Assembly: GCA_010015675.1 (NCBI GenBank)
Contig: ML977051.1
Coordinates: 3,325 to 67,324 of the forward strand
From: Byssothecium circinans
Lineage: Eukaryota; Ascomycota; Dothideomycetes; Pleosporales; Massarinaceae
Reading direction: 5' to 3'
DNA length: 64,000 bases
In this document: positions 25,631-36,101 of the stretch, one piece after another
Layout of the letters: every line of letters starts with the position of its first letter
Position numbering within the stretch: position 1 is the first letter of the stretch
Program-made: the position numbers and the translations under genes
The notes under the pieces: generated by a model
What the model was told of the DNA's origin: nothing
The model's database searches: none
Seen by the model: only the letters and a program-made list of their open reading frames with translations

Positions 25631-25754
25631 TATTTAAAATTTCAGCTTAATAGCTTTATTATTTAAATTGTTATTAAGGGTTGAATATTTGATTTTCCGC
25701 CAAGCATTCCTGCGCGGTTCGGTGGTGTGCGCGGTTCGGTGGTGCTTTACGTTA
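25631..25754. repeat. Right piece of repeat module copy 2, variant end
   Basis: It continues from AGCTG with the shared TATTTAAAATTTCAGCTTAATAGC and GATTTTCCGCCAAGC, but ends in a different paired unit: two copies of TGCGCGGTTCGGTGGT instead of the GTGGCCGTCTCGGTGGT pair in copies 1 and 3, then CTTTACGTTA. The spacing and the GTTA end are conserved, so it is a subfamily with exchanged terminal repeats. Confidence 0.65.
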
Positions 25755-25981
25755 CTAAAAGTAGCCTAGTATTCTTTATACCTATATAGCTTACTAAGCT
25801 ATTAGAAATCCTAAAATATTTTTTATAATCCTTTTAGTCTATATTATATATATCTGTATTTAAAATTTCAGCTTAATAGCTCTAATATTTATATTATTAT
25901 TAAAGGTTGAATCTTTGATTTTCCGCCAAGCAAAAAGTGGCCGTCTCGGTGGTGTGGCCGTCTCGGTGGTGGAATACGTTA
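25755..25981. repeat. Repeat module copy 3
   Basis: This copy starts at CTAAAAGTAGCC, exactly where copy 2 ends. It carries all shared landmarks (CCTATATAGCTTACTAAGC, ATTTAAAATTTCAGC, TTTTCCGCCAAGCAAAAAGT) and ends with two intact GTGGCCGTCTCGGTGGT units and GGAATACGTTA. The right-hand 60 bases are the best preserved of the three copies. It marks the right edge of the AT-rich block. Confidence 0.68.
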
Positions 25982-26650
25982 TTATTTACAGCATTAATTT
26001 ATTAAACACGACTGTTAGACATAACGATGTGTTAAGATCTCTTAAAGGGATTCATCCCATGGTATTACCGCACTCCAAGCGCATTATTTAACTTGATGTT
26101 TTGTTTAATCGGTAACATCCTGTTCTATCCTTGAAGGGTCCAAGTAGAGCGGCTAGTTATCAATAAGAACTGATTTTAGATCGCCACCAGTAATGCTACA
26201 TTACCGTTTACGGGAATAAAAGGCAGAGGTAGAGAGAGCATTGTGTCAAGGTCTCGATGCTATCTAGACGTTTCACAGGTGCATAGATGAAAAGCGAAAT
26301 TTGGCGAGATCTGTGGGCCTTTCGCAAGCATCATGGGGAAGTAGAGAATGTAAGACGTGAGAAAAGTATAGTTCTTCAGGATGGAAGCGGTTATATAGAT
26401 GTGGCTATCTATGACTGAAGAAACTTTAGACAAAGGGAAGATAGTGGACGAATCCCCAAGTGTCGTGGATGAAGTCATACCAGCTGCAAGCTGGGTACAC
26501 AGAACTCCAAAAACTCCAAAACTCCAACCCAACAAAAAATCAAAACAGTGCGCTCAAATCTCACAAAGAAAGAGAAAGAAACAAAAATAGAACGAAGAAA
26601 ACGATTCTTCTAGCGATTTAGAGCTGAATCAATGCCACTCCCTACGCGAC
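25982..26650. other. Junction between AT-rich block and gene space, no gene seen
   Basis: Base composition shifts to host-like values here. Two short opposite-strand frames (about 60-90 codons) exist near 26260-26590 but neither has family features. The stretch up to 26650 probably holds the 3' untranslated region of the UbiA-family gene. Confidence 0.4.
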
Positions 26651-27763
26651 TTATGAACGGACCATCAACGGAAGGCCATAAAGCACCATCGTCCAAACAC
26701 ACCACAGCTTCCACGAAATCTTATCATTGGCGACACCTCTGTTGAACAAGATCCTGAACGCTAGGTATCCACCAACAACAACCGAGCAAGTGTATCCGAG
26801 CACACTGGCGTCGAAGAACCACGGGCAGTAAACGGACCAGAAGAAGATTGGAAGCGCGATGGTATAGCGCGCAATCGAGTCTCCGTGAACAAGAGGAGCT
26901 GTCATCCGTCCGCGCACCGCATCGCCTACGACATCGGGGAGGTCCTGCATGGAGAGCGTGGAGAAAATGATAAGTCCGACAACGATAAGCCAGGTATACG
27001 CCTTTGGTGTGAGCGTGTAGTCGCCCGCTGCGACGTTGAGGGATCCAGCACTGTAGCACATGAAGCCCATCGCGTTGACAAGGTTGCGCACGACGTAAAC
27101 TTCATCCGCTGCGCCGAGGTCGTTGTACATCCATGTCAATACCATTAGTGCGACCGTCTCAACCACACCTCCAAGCCACAGACTTGCAAAGAAGACGACA
27201 GGTAGGACGCCTAGTAATAACCTTCGGGCCTCGATCTCGTTCAGTCGGCCCATGGGGATTGGCCGCCATGGTTTGTTAACGCGGTCTTCGACAATGGAGT
27301 TGGGGAGTCGTTGGTTCGCAATGTCGAAGAGGAGAACATTGAGGTAGTTCCAGAGGATGACGTGTGGTAGACGGGAGAGGACGGTAACGAGTTGTGGAGA
27401 CGAGTTGGTGGTGAGGGATGTGGCCAGCGCACTGCAGATGCCGAATGCCGTCTCAGGTGCGACAATGGATTTCAGATCGTTAACGGTTATCAACCAGATA
27501 GTGTTCAAGTGGAAGAACAATGTCCGTTCCTTAAAGATTGTCAGATTACCCTAGGCAATGAACAGAGCGAACTGACGTACCTGAACTGTTACTTGAACCT
27601 CTTGCGGTGGACACGGTAGGGATTCTTCTAGTATTTCCTTCGATGACAGGCGTATTGGTTCCGTTTGGTTCTTGAATGCCGATGTTAATGTTCCCAAGCT
27701 CTTTGCCCTGGAGTGATTCCTCGCCCTGGTTTCTGACTGGGTTGTGCAGAGAGTCAACGACAT
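26651..27763 (-). CDS. UbiA-family membrane prenyltransferase / terpene cyclase-like protein
   Basis: There are two exons: 27763-27581 and 27529-26651. The 51-bp intron has donor GTACGT and acceptor TTTAAG, phase 0. The start is the only ATG that fits before the first conserved helix; upstream codons lack one. The 353-residue product has a soluble N-terminus of about 60 residues, then about eight hydrophobic segments. UbiA-type Asp motifs are visible: an atypical first one, FDIANQ...EDRVNKPWRPIP (residues 129-153), and a second, QDLPDVVGDAVRGR (256-269). The superfamily transfers prenyl groups or, in fungal members such as the fumagillin-pathway membrane cyclase, cyclises farnesyl diphosphate in the ER membrane using Mg2+. 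The neighbouring P450s and dehydrogenase favour a secondary-metabolite role. Whether it is a cyclase or a prenyltransferase cannot be told from sequence alone. Confidence 0.85.
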
Positions 27764-30444
27764 CTTCAAAACGATCCTTAGAAGCAAAAGTGTCTCGATA
27801 AGATCGTATTGTAGCGTGACAGAGTTGTGAGTATCCAACGATGAAGATTTCCCAACCGCAACTCCGGGAGGGTAGCGGTATACTTAGTGCTTAGGATGTG
27901 CGAGGGTATGTGCTGTTGCCACTTCGTTACCTTACATCCTCATATATGAGCTGCCTAGTATAGGTGTACCCGCACGCAACACCACAGCCCCAAGTATCCA
28001 CCTGCCATCAGAGGAAGTAAACCCGCCGAATTGAGCCGATTGTTTTTGCCAACCTCCATACGCTACGCCATCCCCGAAAGAATGCCACTCCCTTGAGACG
28101 AGCCAGCGCACTCCATGGAGCATACTTCCCCACGCGAGTCTAGACAAGCGTTGTACTATTTTCTTCAATGTCCGTAGCGTCATCTATGGTGACCGAGACG
28201 TCTTGGTCACCGGTAAGGCTTGGGGGAACATCCTGGTCACATCTATGTTTGAAAGCGGGTACCTTAGATGGTGTAAGACCGGAGACTTGGGTTTGCTTGG
28301 ATACTAAGGTGACACATGCTGAGCTTTGACTACGGGGGCTTAGATTGATGGGAAATGGTAGACAGAGACGGATTCACGGAACGGCTATCTATGGGCAGGG
28401 AACATGATAGTCCCCGAGTGAAGTAGCATCGCGTAGGCTACGGATATAACCGTACGATAAACGATGAACGATTGCTTTCATGTGAACTCCGAAGTAAGCC
28501 ATCTTCCCCCCTAGAGGTTTCAATAGCCGGTGTTGCTTGTGTCTGTCTCTTGGAATTCCTTGGACATGAGAGAGTGTGGCTCGACGACCTGGGTGATTGA
28601 TAGGCGGTGCTCATGAACTCTGCGCGATTTGCCTGGTTAGATTAGGCGCCCGAATAAACGGTCTGTAGCTTCGCACTCCAAGGCTGCTAGCGACTGGTGG
28701 TAGGGAACTCCCAAGTTTCTCCACTGTTTCAAGGCTGACTGACCACGGGCCGCGGTTGAGTGGCTTCACTGCTCCGGTGAAGCATTTGGAGCAGTCGGGG
28801 AGCGATAGTCTTGGGAACTCCTGAGCTCCACGTAGGACCGGAAAATCATGACAACAGAGCGGAAGATCACTTCGCACCCACATCGGCATAATTCATTATT
28901 GCCTTACGTGTAGCTTGCTCGTTTACGTTCCTCAAAAGATGGTGATTCTCATGTACTGCCTCTAATAATTTATCCAAGAGTGAGGGAATATGCTAGGGTA
29001 TTGAGTCAGTTGTGATACTAGAGCAAGCCAAGTGGGTCAATGCAATCGCTGCAAACCTTTTTTCAGCAGCACGCTAGACTATCGCCATCAGCATGCTCCA
29101 CTCACCTTTCCTTATTGTGGACTGGTCTAATCAATCAATACGCCAATCATGATTGAAGGCGCTATGCGGGTTGTTTCTCACCCGCTCGGTGCAGCAATGA
29201 TGTTCTTTGCGCCACAGAGAGATGCGTATTTCGAAGTCAAAATAAGCTCGTGTGAACGAGCTCGTATTGCAGCCCCAGTATTCCCGACAGGACGTTCTGG
29301 GAGTCTCACAGCATAATCCCAAAATCGCCCCCATCTCCGAGGGAGGCGCAAGGTTGCTCGCTAGTGACAACATCTGAGGCAGGGGTATAAGCGGCTCTTC
29401 GCGCCGTCGCATATACCTTGTCATTAATCCCAGCCAGAAGCTGGGAATGCCTGCTGAAAGATAGGCCGATGAAAAGGGCCGTCCTTGTGCTTGACGGGAC
29501 ACAGCCAGGGCGGCTGAGTTCGGCCTGGTAGTGGGTAAGCAAGGTTATCTGCGCGCATGCTGAAAAATACGCCTTTTATGAGACTCAACACTGACAAGTA
29601 TCAAGGCGATGGCCAAGTGCAGAACAGTGAATTTGATTGTCGTTGCTAAAATGAGTATTAAAGATTGCGCTATAATTGTTAACAAGCGGGAACATCGGAT
29701 TTTGTTGTCCTGCATTTATCTTTTCCCGAGCTACTCCGTAAATGATACTAGATTGCAAGCTAATGTGCATGTTTATCTAGGATCAGAATCTCTCGCGCGA
29801 CATTAACCATGAGCCCTTTACGTTACAAGTTGGCGGATTAGGAATCGTGGACGCCCCAATAGAATGATCAGTGCGGTGAGCCCGTTGAGCTTCTTCCAAC
29901 AGCTGAAGGCTGATTTCCTAGTCTGTGGCTGGATACACGGAGAATAAAGCAAAGCGCCTCGCGGGCGGGTGAATTAGCCTACGGGCACCACGGGTGTCAT
30001 CAAAAGACGGTGGTGGAGGCTGGGTGGCTTCGATGGTGGCGGCACGCAATCACCGTTTGAGTTGGGATCATGAATCATTGGCTCTTCAGGAATTCTGTTC
30101 GGTGCCCGAAGAGTAACAAGCAATTTACGCAGGTGTGATGAGTGCGGTAGGCATCTGTCTTGGGAGTTCGTGAGTGGGACGCCGGAGTGGAACACAATGC
30201 GGGAGTCCAGCGGCAACCTACCACCGGCGTATCTAGACTTGGAATACGATAGGTACGTTCCAAAAACTCAGGCATGCTTAATCGAGTGGTGTTGAACTCA
30301 GGGACAATTTGCTTCTTTGAGATAACACGATCAGCACGAAGAACATATTTTCGCAATACACGATCATCAGAAACCCGCTCACAAAGAATTGTTTGCACGT
30401 AGTAGAAATAAATTATTATACCAAAGATGAAATGCGCAACTACT
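27764..30444. other. 2.7-kb gap inside the metabolite cluster, no gene recognised
   Basis: Several frames of 80-190 codons exist on the minus strand (for example 28611-28889, 29131-29502 and 30075-30444), but none begins with a convincing ATG, shows splice-linked partners or a family motif. The spacing would fit one lost or unrecognised cluster gene. The right part includes the 3' flank of the P450 that ends at 30445. Confidence 0.35.
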
Positions 30445-32067
30445 CTAATTGACCGTGACCCGAACACCAGGACTGTTCTTCTCAGGCTGCATAACATACC
30501 AATCTCTCCCGATCTCCACATCCCCTTCATCAGTCTCGAAAAGCGTAAAGTCAAACCTCCGAATGACCTCAGCCAACGTAATATACAGCTCGGCCTGACC
30601 CAAGTTCTTCCCCACACAGCTACGCGTACCTTTACCCCAAGCAACCAAGTAACGCTCTAGCTGACGACCACCGTTTATCTCCGGCGCCAACCAACGTTCC
30701 GGTAAAAAGGTTGACGGCTTGGGGAAGATTGCGGGGTTGCGATGCATGCAGTACGACGAAGTGCTGAGTGGAGTCCCCGGCGGTATGTCGAAACCTGCAC
30801 AGTGCAGTGTCTCGTGCTTAGCGACTCGCTGGCTCCGCGCTACGATACCGCCGTGCAAGCGTAGACCCTCTTTGATGATCGCGGAAAGATAGGGGAGGGG
30901 CTCGAGCTGGGGAAGGCTGAACATCTCGTCCGTTGGTAGCGAAAGTGCGGAGAGTTCTTGTCGTGCTTTAGCCAGGACTTCGGGGTTCCGGAGAAGATGA
31001 AAGATGATCAGGGAAAGAGATTTGGCGGGGGTTTCGCTGGCTGCGATGACGAGGATAGTTGCTTCGTCCGTTAGACGATCTGTGGTCTTTTCCTGCGGTG
31101 GGAGGTCTGGGTCGTTGCGGATTTCCTCGAAGATTGTGCGGTAGCGTTTGGTGCTCTTCAGCTCATGTTCTTTGAGGTCCGCGGTGCTTTGGACGAGATT
31201 CCTCACTTTCTAGAATTTGTTACTAATGGTTTGCAACTATTGGTCTTTGGTATTACCCTTTTTAACCCGTTCATTTTGGCGATAGCAGGCTCTTGCTTCT
31301 CCAACACACTCTGCGGAATCATTTTGACAATTTTTGGAATCCAGCCGAAATGATTCATCAAGGCAGTCTTACTCATAACCGCAGTAATCGTATCCCTCCA
31401 TTCAGGCGAAAACTCGGGCAGGTCTAAAAGATTCGAAGAGACACCGAAAGAGTACGTTTCAATAACATCCATAGTTAGAGCGAGGAATGCCACTGTGAGG
31501 TTAAGTGGCGTTTGCTTGTTCTTGAACTCTTCGATGCGCTCGCAAAGTCTCTGGATCCGCTCTTGCACTACGTGTTCGAGCTGAGCAACGCTGCGCGTAC
31601 TGAAGAAATGGTCCACAGCTGTTCGGCGCATACGGTGCAAGTTGTGGGAAACAGTGAAACCCATGGCTTGCGCAGAATCTCCACTCTTGATTTGCCATTC
31701 GTATTTGTCGCGAGGGCGCGACGCTGAAGTGTAGATTTCATCGTAGAAATCAGGGTCGTTGATATGAAGCTCGAAGGGACTAATGCGAACAACGGGACCT
31801 TCAAAAACATTAGTCATCAAGGGTTCATCAAAAGGATATATCACATGTACTCTTACCATAGACTTTGTGCATATGCTCAATCTCCCATATGTATTTGCCC
31901 TCCTTCACAATGTCGAAGTAGAACTCATACCAAAGCGTGGCTGCCGCAATCTTAGGCCCAGGGAATTTGCTCAACGGGCTCAAGTATATTCGCCAAATCA
32001 CAAGACACACACCGTATACAACGGTAACCACACCACTCAAAGCGAATAAAGAGAATAAAGTAAGCAT
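30445..32067 (-). CDS. Cytochrome P450 monooxygenase (first of two)
   Basis: There are three exons: 32067-31857, 31798-31257 and 31209-30445. The introns are 58 bp (GTAAGA..GAAG) and 47 bp (GTAATA..CTAG, branch TTAGTAAC). The product is 505 residues, normal for a fungal P450. An N-terminal hydrophobic anchor (about residues 1-30) is followed by the proline-rich hinge FPGPK, so it should sit in the ER membrane. The I-helix reads AASET (307-311), the K-helix ExxR is EGLR (365-368), then PERW (421-424). The haem loop is WGKGTRSCVG with Cys 449 as iron ligand. It would hydroxylate or epoxidise a hydrophobic substrate using a P450 reductase. It is divergent from the SDR gene across a 784-bp shared upstream region and co-oriented with the UbiA-family gene, which suggests co-regulation. 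The substrate is unknown. Confidence 0.92.
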
Positions 32068-32851
32068 TTTAGTATTGTCGGAATGCACTCAACGGTCTTG
32101 TGCGCACGAATCTGTCTTTGAAGATTTGGCAACAACCTTCATATTACTGGCACTCTCTCAAAGAACGTCAGACTCGCTTAATACCATAGCGGCTTCATAA
32201 GCCGCTCAGCCGAACGAAACGATTACAGGAGGCCCAATCCGTAGTGATTGCGAAGATGCTATTTGGGGCTCGATCTAGCGTTCAAAGCTTCAGGGTCGAA
32301 GTGGGTCGCATCTCCACCTCAGCACAGCCATGTATGTATCGCGAAAGTTAGTGCACTTTTTGATTCCCGACGGAGATTTTGTCTTTCAGCCCCAAGCATT
32401 GATTTTTGAATTCGCCTTACCTATTGCCCGGCGTCCATGATATTCCCGCAAGCCTCGACATGTGAGTTGAATGCAACAGCGGTCGACAAGCACCGTGCTC
32501 AGCGTCAGCCCCCAATTCTTACATGGCATGGACTCCCAGTCATGCAAGGCCGCGCGGGAGGGTGTGCCTGGAATCTATCCCGTATTTGGCCTAACGTTAT
32601 GGCTAACGTTATGAGTTACGTTCCGTAGCGAGCGCTAACATTTGTGCCGATCGGTGCGCGGAGTGCTCTGCCCATGTAAGACCCCGATGCCTTTCTGGCC
32701 ACATCAACAGTGGTGTAGATAAATTCAAGACGTTCAGACATCAAATTCAAATAACACACTCTTCACTACAACGACTATATTCGCTTTTTTCTCCAAGATA
32801 CCCCCTTTTGTTCACGTCTGCATTCTTTGCTCCACTTTCAAATCGTTCAAA
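32068..32851. promoter_or_regulatory. Shared divergent upstream region of P450 and SDR genes
   Basis: This 784-bp stretch separates two head-to-head genes and contains no credible frame. At 32592-32601 and 32604-32613 the 10-mer TAACGTTATG occurs twice, 12 bp apart, around a palindromic AACGTT core, followed by a partial third TTACGTT. Such a pair could bind a cluster regulator; this is inference from the repeat alone. No Zn-cluster type CGG palindrome stood out. Confidence 0.4.
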
Positions 32852-33753
32852 ATGCCTCAGCTCACCTGGTTGATCACTGGAACTACTTCCGGTCTAGGCG
32901 AAGCTTTCGTCAAAGGCATCATCTCACGCGGCGACAAAGTCATCGCAACCACTCGAGGCGACGTGTCAAGAATCTCTGCACTTGCTGAGGCTGGCGCAAA
33001 AACATACAGTCTCGATGTCACAGCTCCCAAGTCAGAGATCGGTGCCGTTGTCGCAGAGATCCTCAAGCAGAACACAATCGATGTGCTTGTTAACAACGCC
33101 GGTTACATCGAAGCCGGAATCGCGGAGGAAGTGACCTACGACAGCTATGTCGCACAATTTGAGACCAACTTCTTCGGTGTCATCAAGGCTACGCAAGCTA
33201 TCCTTCCTCACTTCCGCGAGAAGAAGTCTGGAACTGTTGTCTTCCTGGGATCATCTGGTGGTATCGCTGGTGAGCCCGGAGCTGGTCCAGTAAGCGAACT
33301 CTCCAACATCAACACTTTGCGATAACTAACAGAATCTAGTACTGCGCTACAAAGCACGCGCTCGAGGCCTGGAATGACGTCCTAAGACAAGAGATTGGCC
33401 ACCTCGGCATCAGGCCCGTCATCTTCGAGCTCGGTTTCTTCAGGACCAAGATCATGGACCCCAACAATGTCAAGTTCTGCTCCACCGACATTGCCGACTA
33501 CGATCCCGTGAGAGCGGCTGTCGGCGGATTTGTCCAGCAAATGAATGGAAACCAGCCCGGTGACCCAGCGAAGGCGGTCTCCATCATGGTGGATGTTGTC
33601 AAGGGCGAGGGTGTTGCTGAGGGCAAGACGTTCCCTAACAGACTGCCACTTGGGCCTGACTGCTTGGCTACAATGAGGAAGGCCCGTGTGGGTGATTTGG
33701 CCATCTGCAATGAATGGGAGGATGTGATTCGCAGCACCAACCTGGATCAGTAA
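32852..33753 (+). CDS. Short-chain dehydrogenase/reductase
   Basis: There are two exons, 32852-33289 and 33340-33753. The 50-bp intron (GTAAGC..TCTAG, branch CTAAC) falls exactly before the catalytic Tyr codon. The product is 283 residues, usual for a classical SDR. The Rossmann glycine motif TGTTSGLG is at 9-16, NNAG at 81-84, the catalytic Ser in FLGSSGG (about 134), and YCATK gives Tyr 147 and Lys 151. It would oxidise an alcohol or reduce a ketone with NAD(P)(H) in the cytosol. Placed between two P450s and near a UbiA-type enzyme, it could process a hydroxyl made by the P450s. The C-terminal half is typical of the fungal oxidoreductase subgroup that keeps the extended substrate region. 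The substrate cannot be read from sequence. Confidence 0.93.
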
Positions 33754-34353
33754 ACTGTTACAGTTTCCCCCCGAGATGTATGTACTGTACAATACGAAAT
33801 TTGATTCGCAACGATATTTTTGCCACATTCAGAGCTTTATCCTTTTTGTAACAACACATCAATACTTCCTCTTCCATGAATCTCACTGCAAGCAGTCTTC
33901 ACACATGTTAAGTCTCGGCAGTGGTTAGTGAGGCTGATCTCCATTTCGCATCATAAAAAGTCAGCGCTAAGTATTTATGGCATGACGGTCATGTAATCAC
34001 TAACTCAAACTTCGTATTCAATCCCAAAAAAGTGAATGGCGGAAGGAAACCAGTCGCTCAAGAGGGGAAACAGAAGCAAGCTGAAGAATACAAGAGAACT
34101 CAGCGGAGCCTGTCGTTCTTTATCCAGCGCGGCTGTCACCGGGGTCAATCAATCACAGTCGCAGACCAAAACACATTTCTTGTTAGTATGTAGTAAAATT
34201 CTTGGACCGGTATAATCTAAGGAGATGACTCGTCGACTGACGCTGCAAAAGTCTCGCCATATAAACAGAAGGACGTTCAATGCCGCACATCAACAAAGGA
34301 AAAGGAACACCCTAGTTACAAAAGAATCGAAGAGGTCTGGATAACGAAAACCA
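33754..34353. other. Convergent intergenic region, no gene seen
   Basis: This 600-bp stretch lies between the 3' ends of the SDR and the second P450. It holds no frame with protein-like features and should contain both 3' untranslated regions. Confidence 0.5.
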
Positions 34354-36101
34354 CTACCTCGGCCGGAATTCCACCATAGGACCCTCATGCGAAGAAACAA
34401 ACTTATCCCACATCTGAAACTCGCCCTTCCTCGTCCTGTCTTTACCTAAATGCTCACCACCCTCGCCCAAGTTTGAACCAGGCTGTAACCTCATATCATA
34501 AAGGAACATGAGCCTGCCAATGACACCCATCATCTCGTTGTACGCAAGCTTCTGGCCCATACAGCTGGCACGGCCAACGCCGAAAGGCGTGTATGCAGAA
34601 TTGGCAAGCCTGATCTCCTCGGCCGAAACACCGCCATCGTGCTTGGAAGCAAGGAGCCAGCGCGTGGGGCGGAAATCAAAGGGTTCAGGGTAATAGTCTG
34701 CATTATGGTGGATTGCATAGTTGCCGACGCCGACATCGGTGCCTTCAGGGAAGAATTCACCGTCGACTCTCATGCCGCCCTTCATGGCTTCGCGGAGAAG
34801 AGTTCCGCCGACACCGGGTGACATGCGCATAGCTTCTGTGATGCAGGCGTGGAGGTATTCGCAAGTGTCGAGGAGGGGACCGCCGTGAATATCTTCGACA
34901 TCGGAGAAAGTTTCGCGGACTTCCTTTTCCAAGCGTTTGTAGACATCGGGGTTGTGGAGGATGTAGAAGATGGTTGCGGTGATGGCAGAACCAGTTGTAT
35001 CGCTACCGGCAATGATGAAGAGCCCAGCTTCGGCAATGAGCTCTTCACGCGTGAGACTGCGATTCGTTTCCTTGTCGTGAGCAGCCATGAGGGAGCCGAA
35101 AATGTCGCGTTCCTGGATCTTTCCTTGTTGGGCAAACCGCCACGCCGTTTGCTCCTCGGTGAGCTTCTCGTACTTGTACGTGCTCTCGGTGGCGGATCGG
35201 AAGAGGATCTTGTCGAGCTTGAGCTTGAGAACGCCAGGCATGTGGCCCATCATGTTAAGACCGCCGACACCCTGGTTAAGCACCTTGATGAGTTCACGGT
35301 TCTCATCGCTTCCGAGCATGTTCCAGTTGCGGTGGAAAGTGATGTCGCCCATGATGTCGTTGACGAGGTACCCACACCATTCGCTCATGTTTCGTGCAGA
35401 GTTCCATTTCTTCGTCTTGTCGTTCGGGTCGTCGAGCATCTTGTCGCAGAAGATTCGAGTGTTACGCAGAACCAGTGGCTCCATGCCCTTGAGCGCGGAC
35501 GGCGTCAAGGCCTCCGCGGCGATGCGGCGCTTGAAGGCATGTTCCTCCTTATCCAGAGTGGTCATGATCATCTGGACCTTGAAGAAGTGGGCGAAGACAG
35601 TGAAGAACTGGCTTTTTTGGCTGTTGGAGCGGACGTGGTAGACTTCCCTCAGGGCAGTGTTGGAGTTCATGGCTATGCGGTGGGGACCGTAGCGCACAAT
35701 TGGGCCGTAGGTCTCGTGGAGCTTGTGGAAGTCGACATGGCGGTCTCCTTTAAAAGCGTGATAAACGGAGTACCAGTCGGTGAACTTGGCGAGGAACGGG
35801 CCTGGGTACTTTGAGAGAGGGTGAAACCAGATGCGGTAGATAATGATGGTTGAAACCTAAACTTCATGTGAGTATGGAAACGACCATTTGGTTAGAGTGT
35901 GTCACGTACGTAGAAAGCAGCTTCTGCAAGCAAGACCAGAAGTGCAATCCCAGTATCCCTCAAAATGTTGAGTTCATGCTGCGATCTACGTAGATATAGT
36001 ACCGCGCCAACATTCGCAAACGCCAAAGTCCACCATACTAGCCCAGAGAGCCGGTAAGTGTTCAATTGCTTGTAGTAGGTGGGGTTCGGAGGTGTCGACA
36101 T
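34354..36101 (-). CDS. Cytochrome P450 monooxygenase (second of two)
   Basis: There are two exons, 36101-35910 and 35856-34354. The 53-bp intron (GTACGT..GTTTAG, branch CTCTAAC) is phase 0. The product is 564 residues, slightly long. The N-terminus has two hydrophobic segments before HPLSKYPGP, as in the large fungal group of double-anchored P450s. The I-helix reads AGSDTT, the ExxR is EAMR, then PTRW. The haem loop is FGVGRASCMG with Cys 496. A second possible upstream in-frame start does not begin with ATG, so 36101 is chosen. It is convergent with the SDR gene and about 2.3 kb from the first P450. It is not a close paralogue of that enzyme, since its I-helix, haem loop and anchor differ. 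It probably catalyses a separate oxidation in the same pathway. Confidence 0.92.

Noticed and set aside
26260..26590. Two opposed short frames (about 91 and 63 codons) beside the repeat block
   Set aside because: They overlap on opposite strands, have no recognisable features, and lie in the probable 3' flank of the UbiA-type gene.
30075..30644. 189-codon minus-strand frame overlapping the end of the first P450
   Set aside because: It begins in a different frame inside the P450 C-terminal exon, without its own ATG; the P450 frame has the clear motifs.
34849..35814. 321-codon + strand frame opposite the second P450
   Set aside because: It is a complementary-strand shadow; the minus-strand frame has the I-helix, ExxR and haem Cys motifs and a proper splice.
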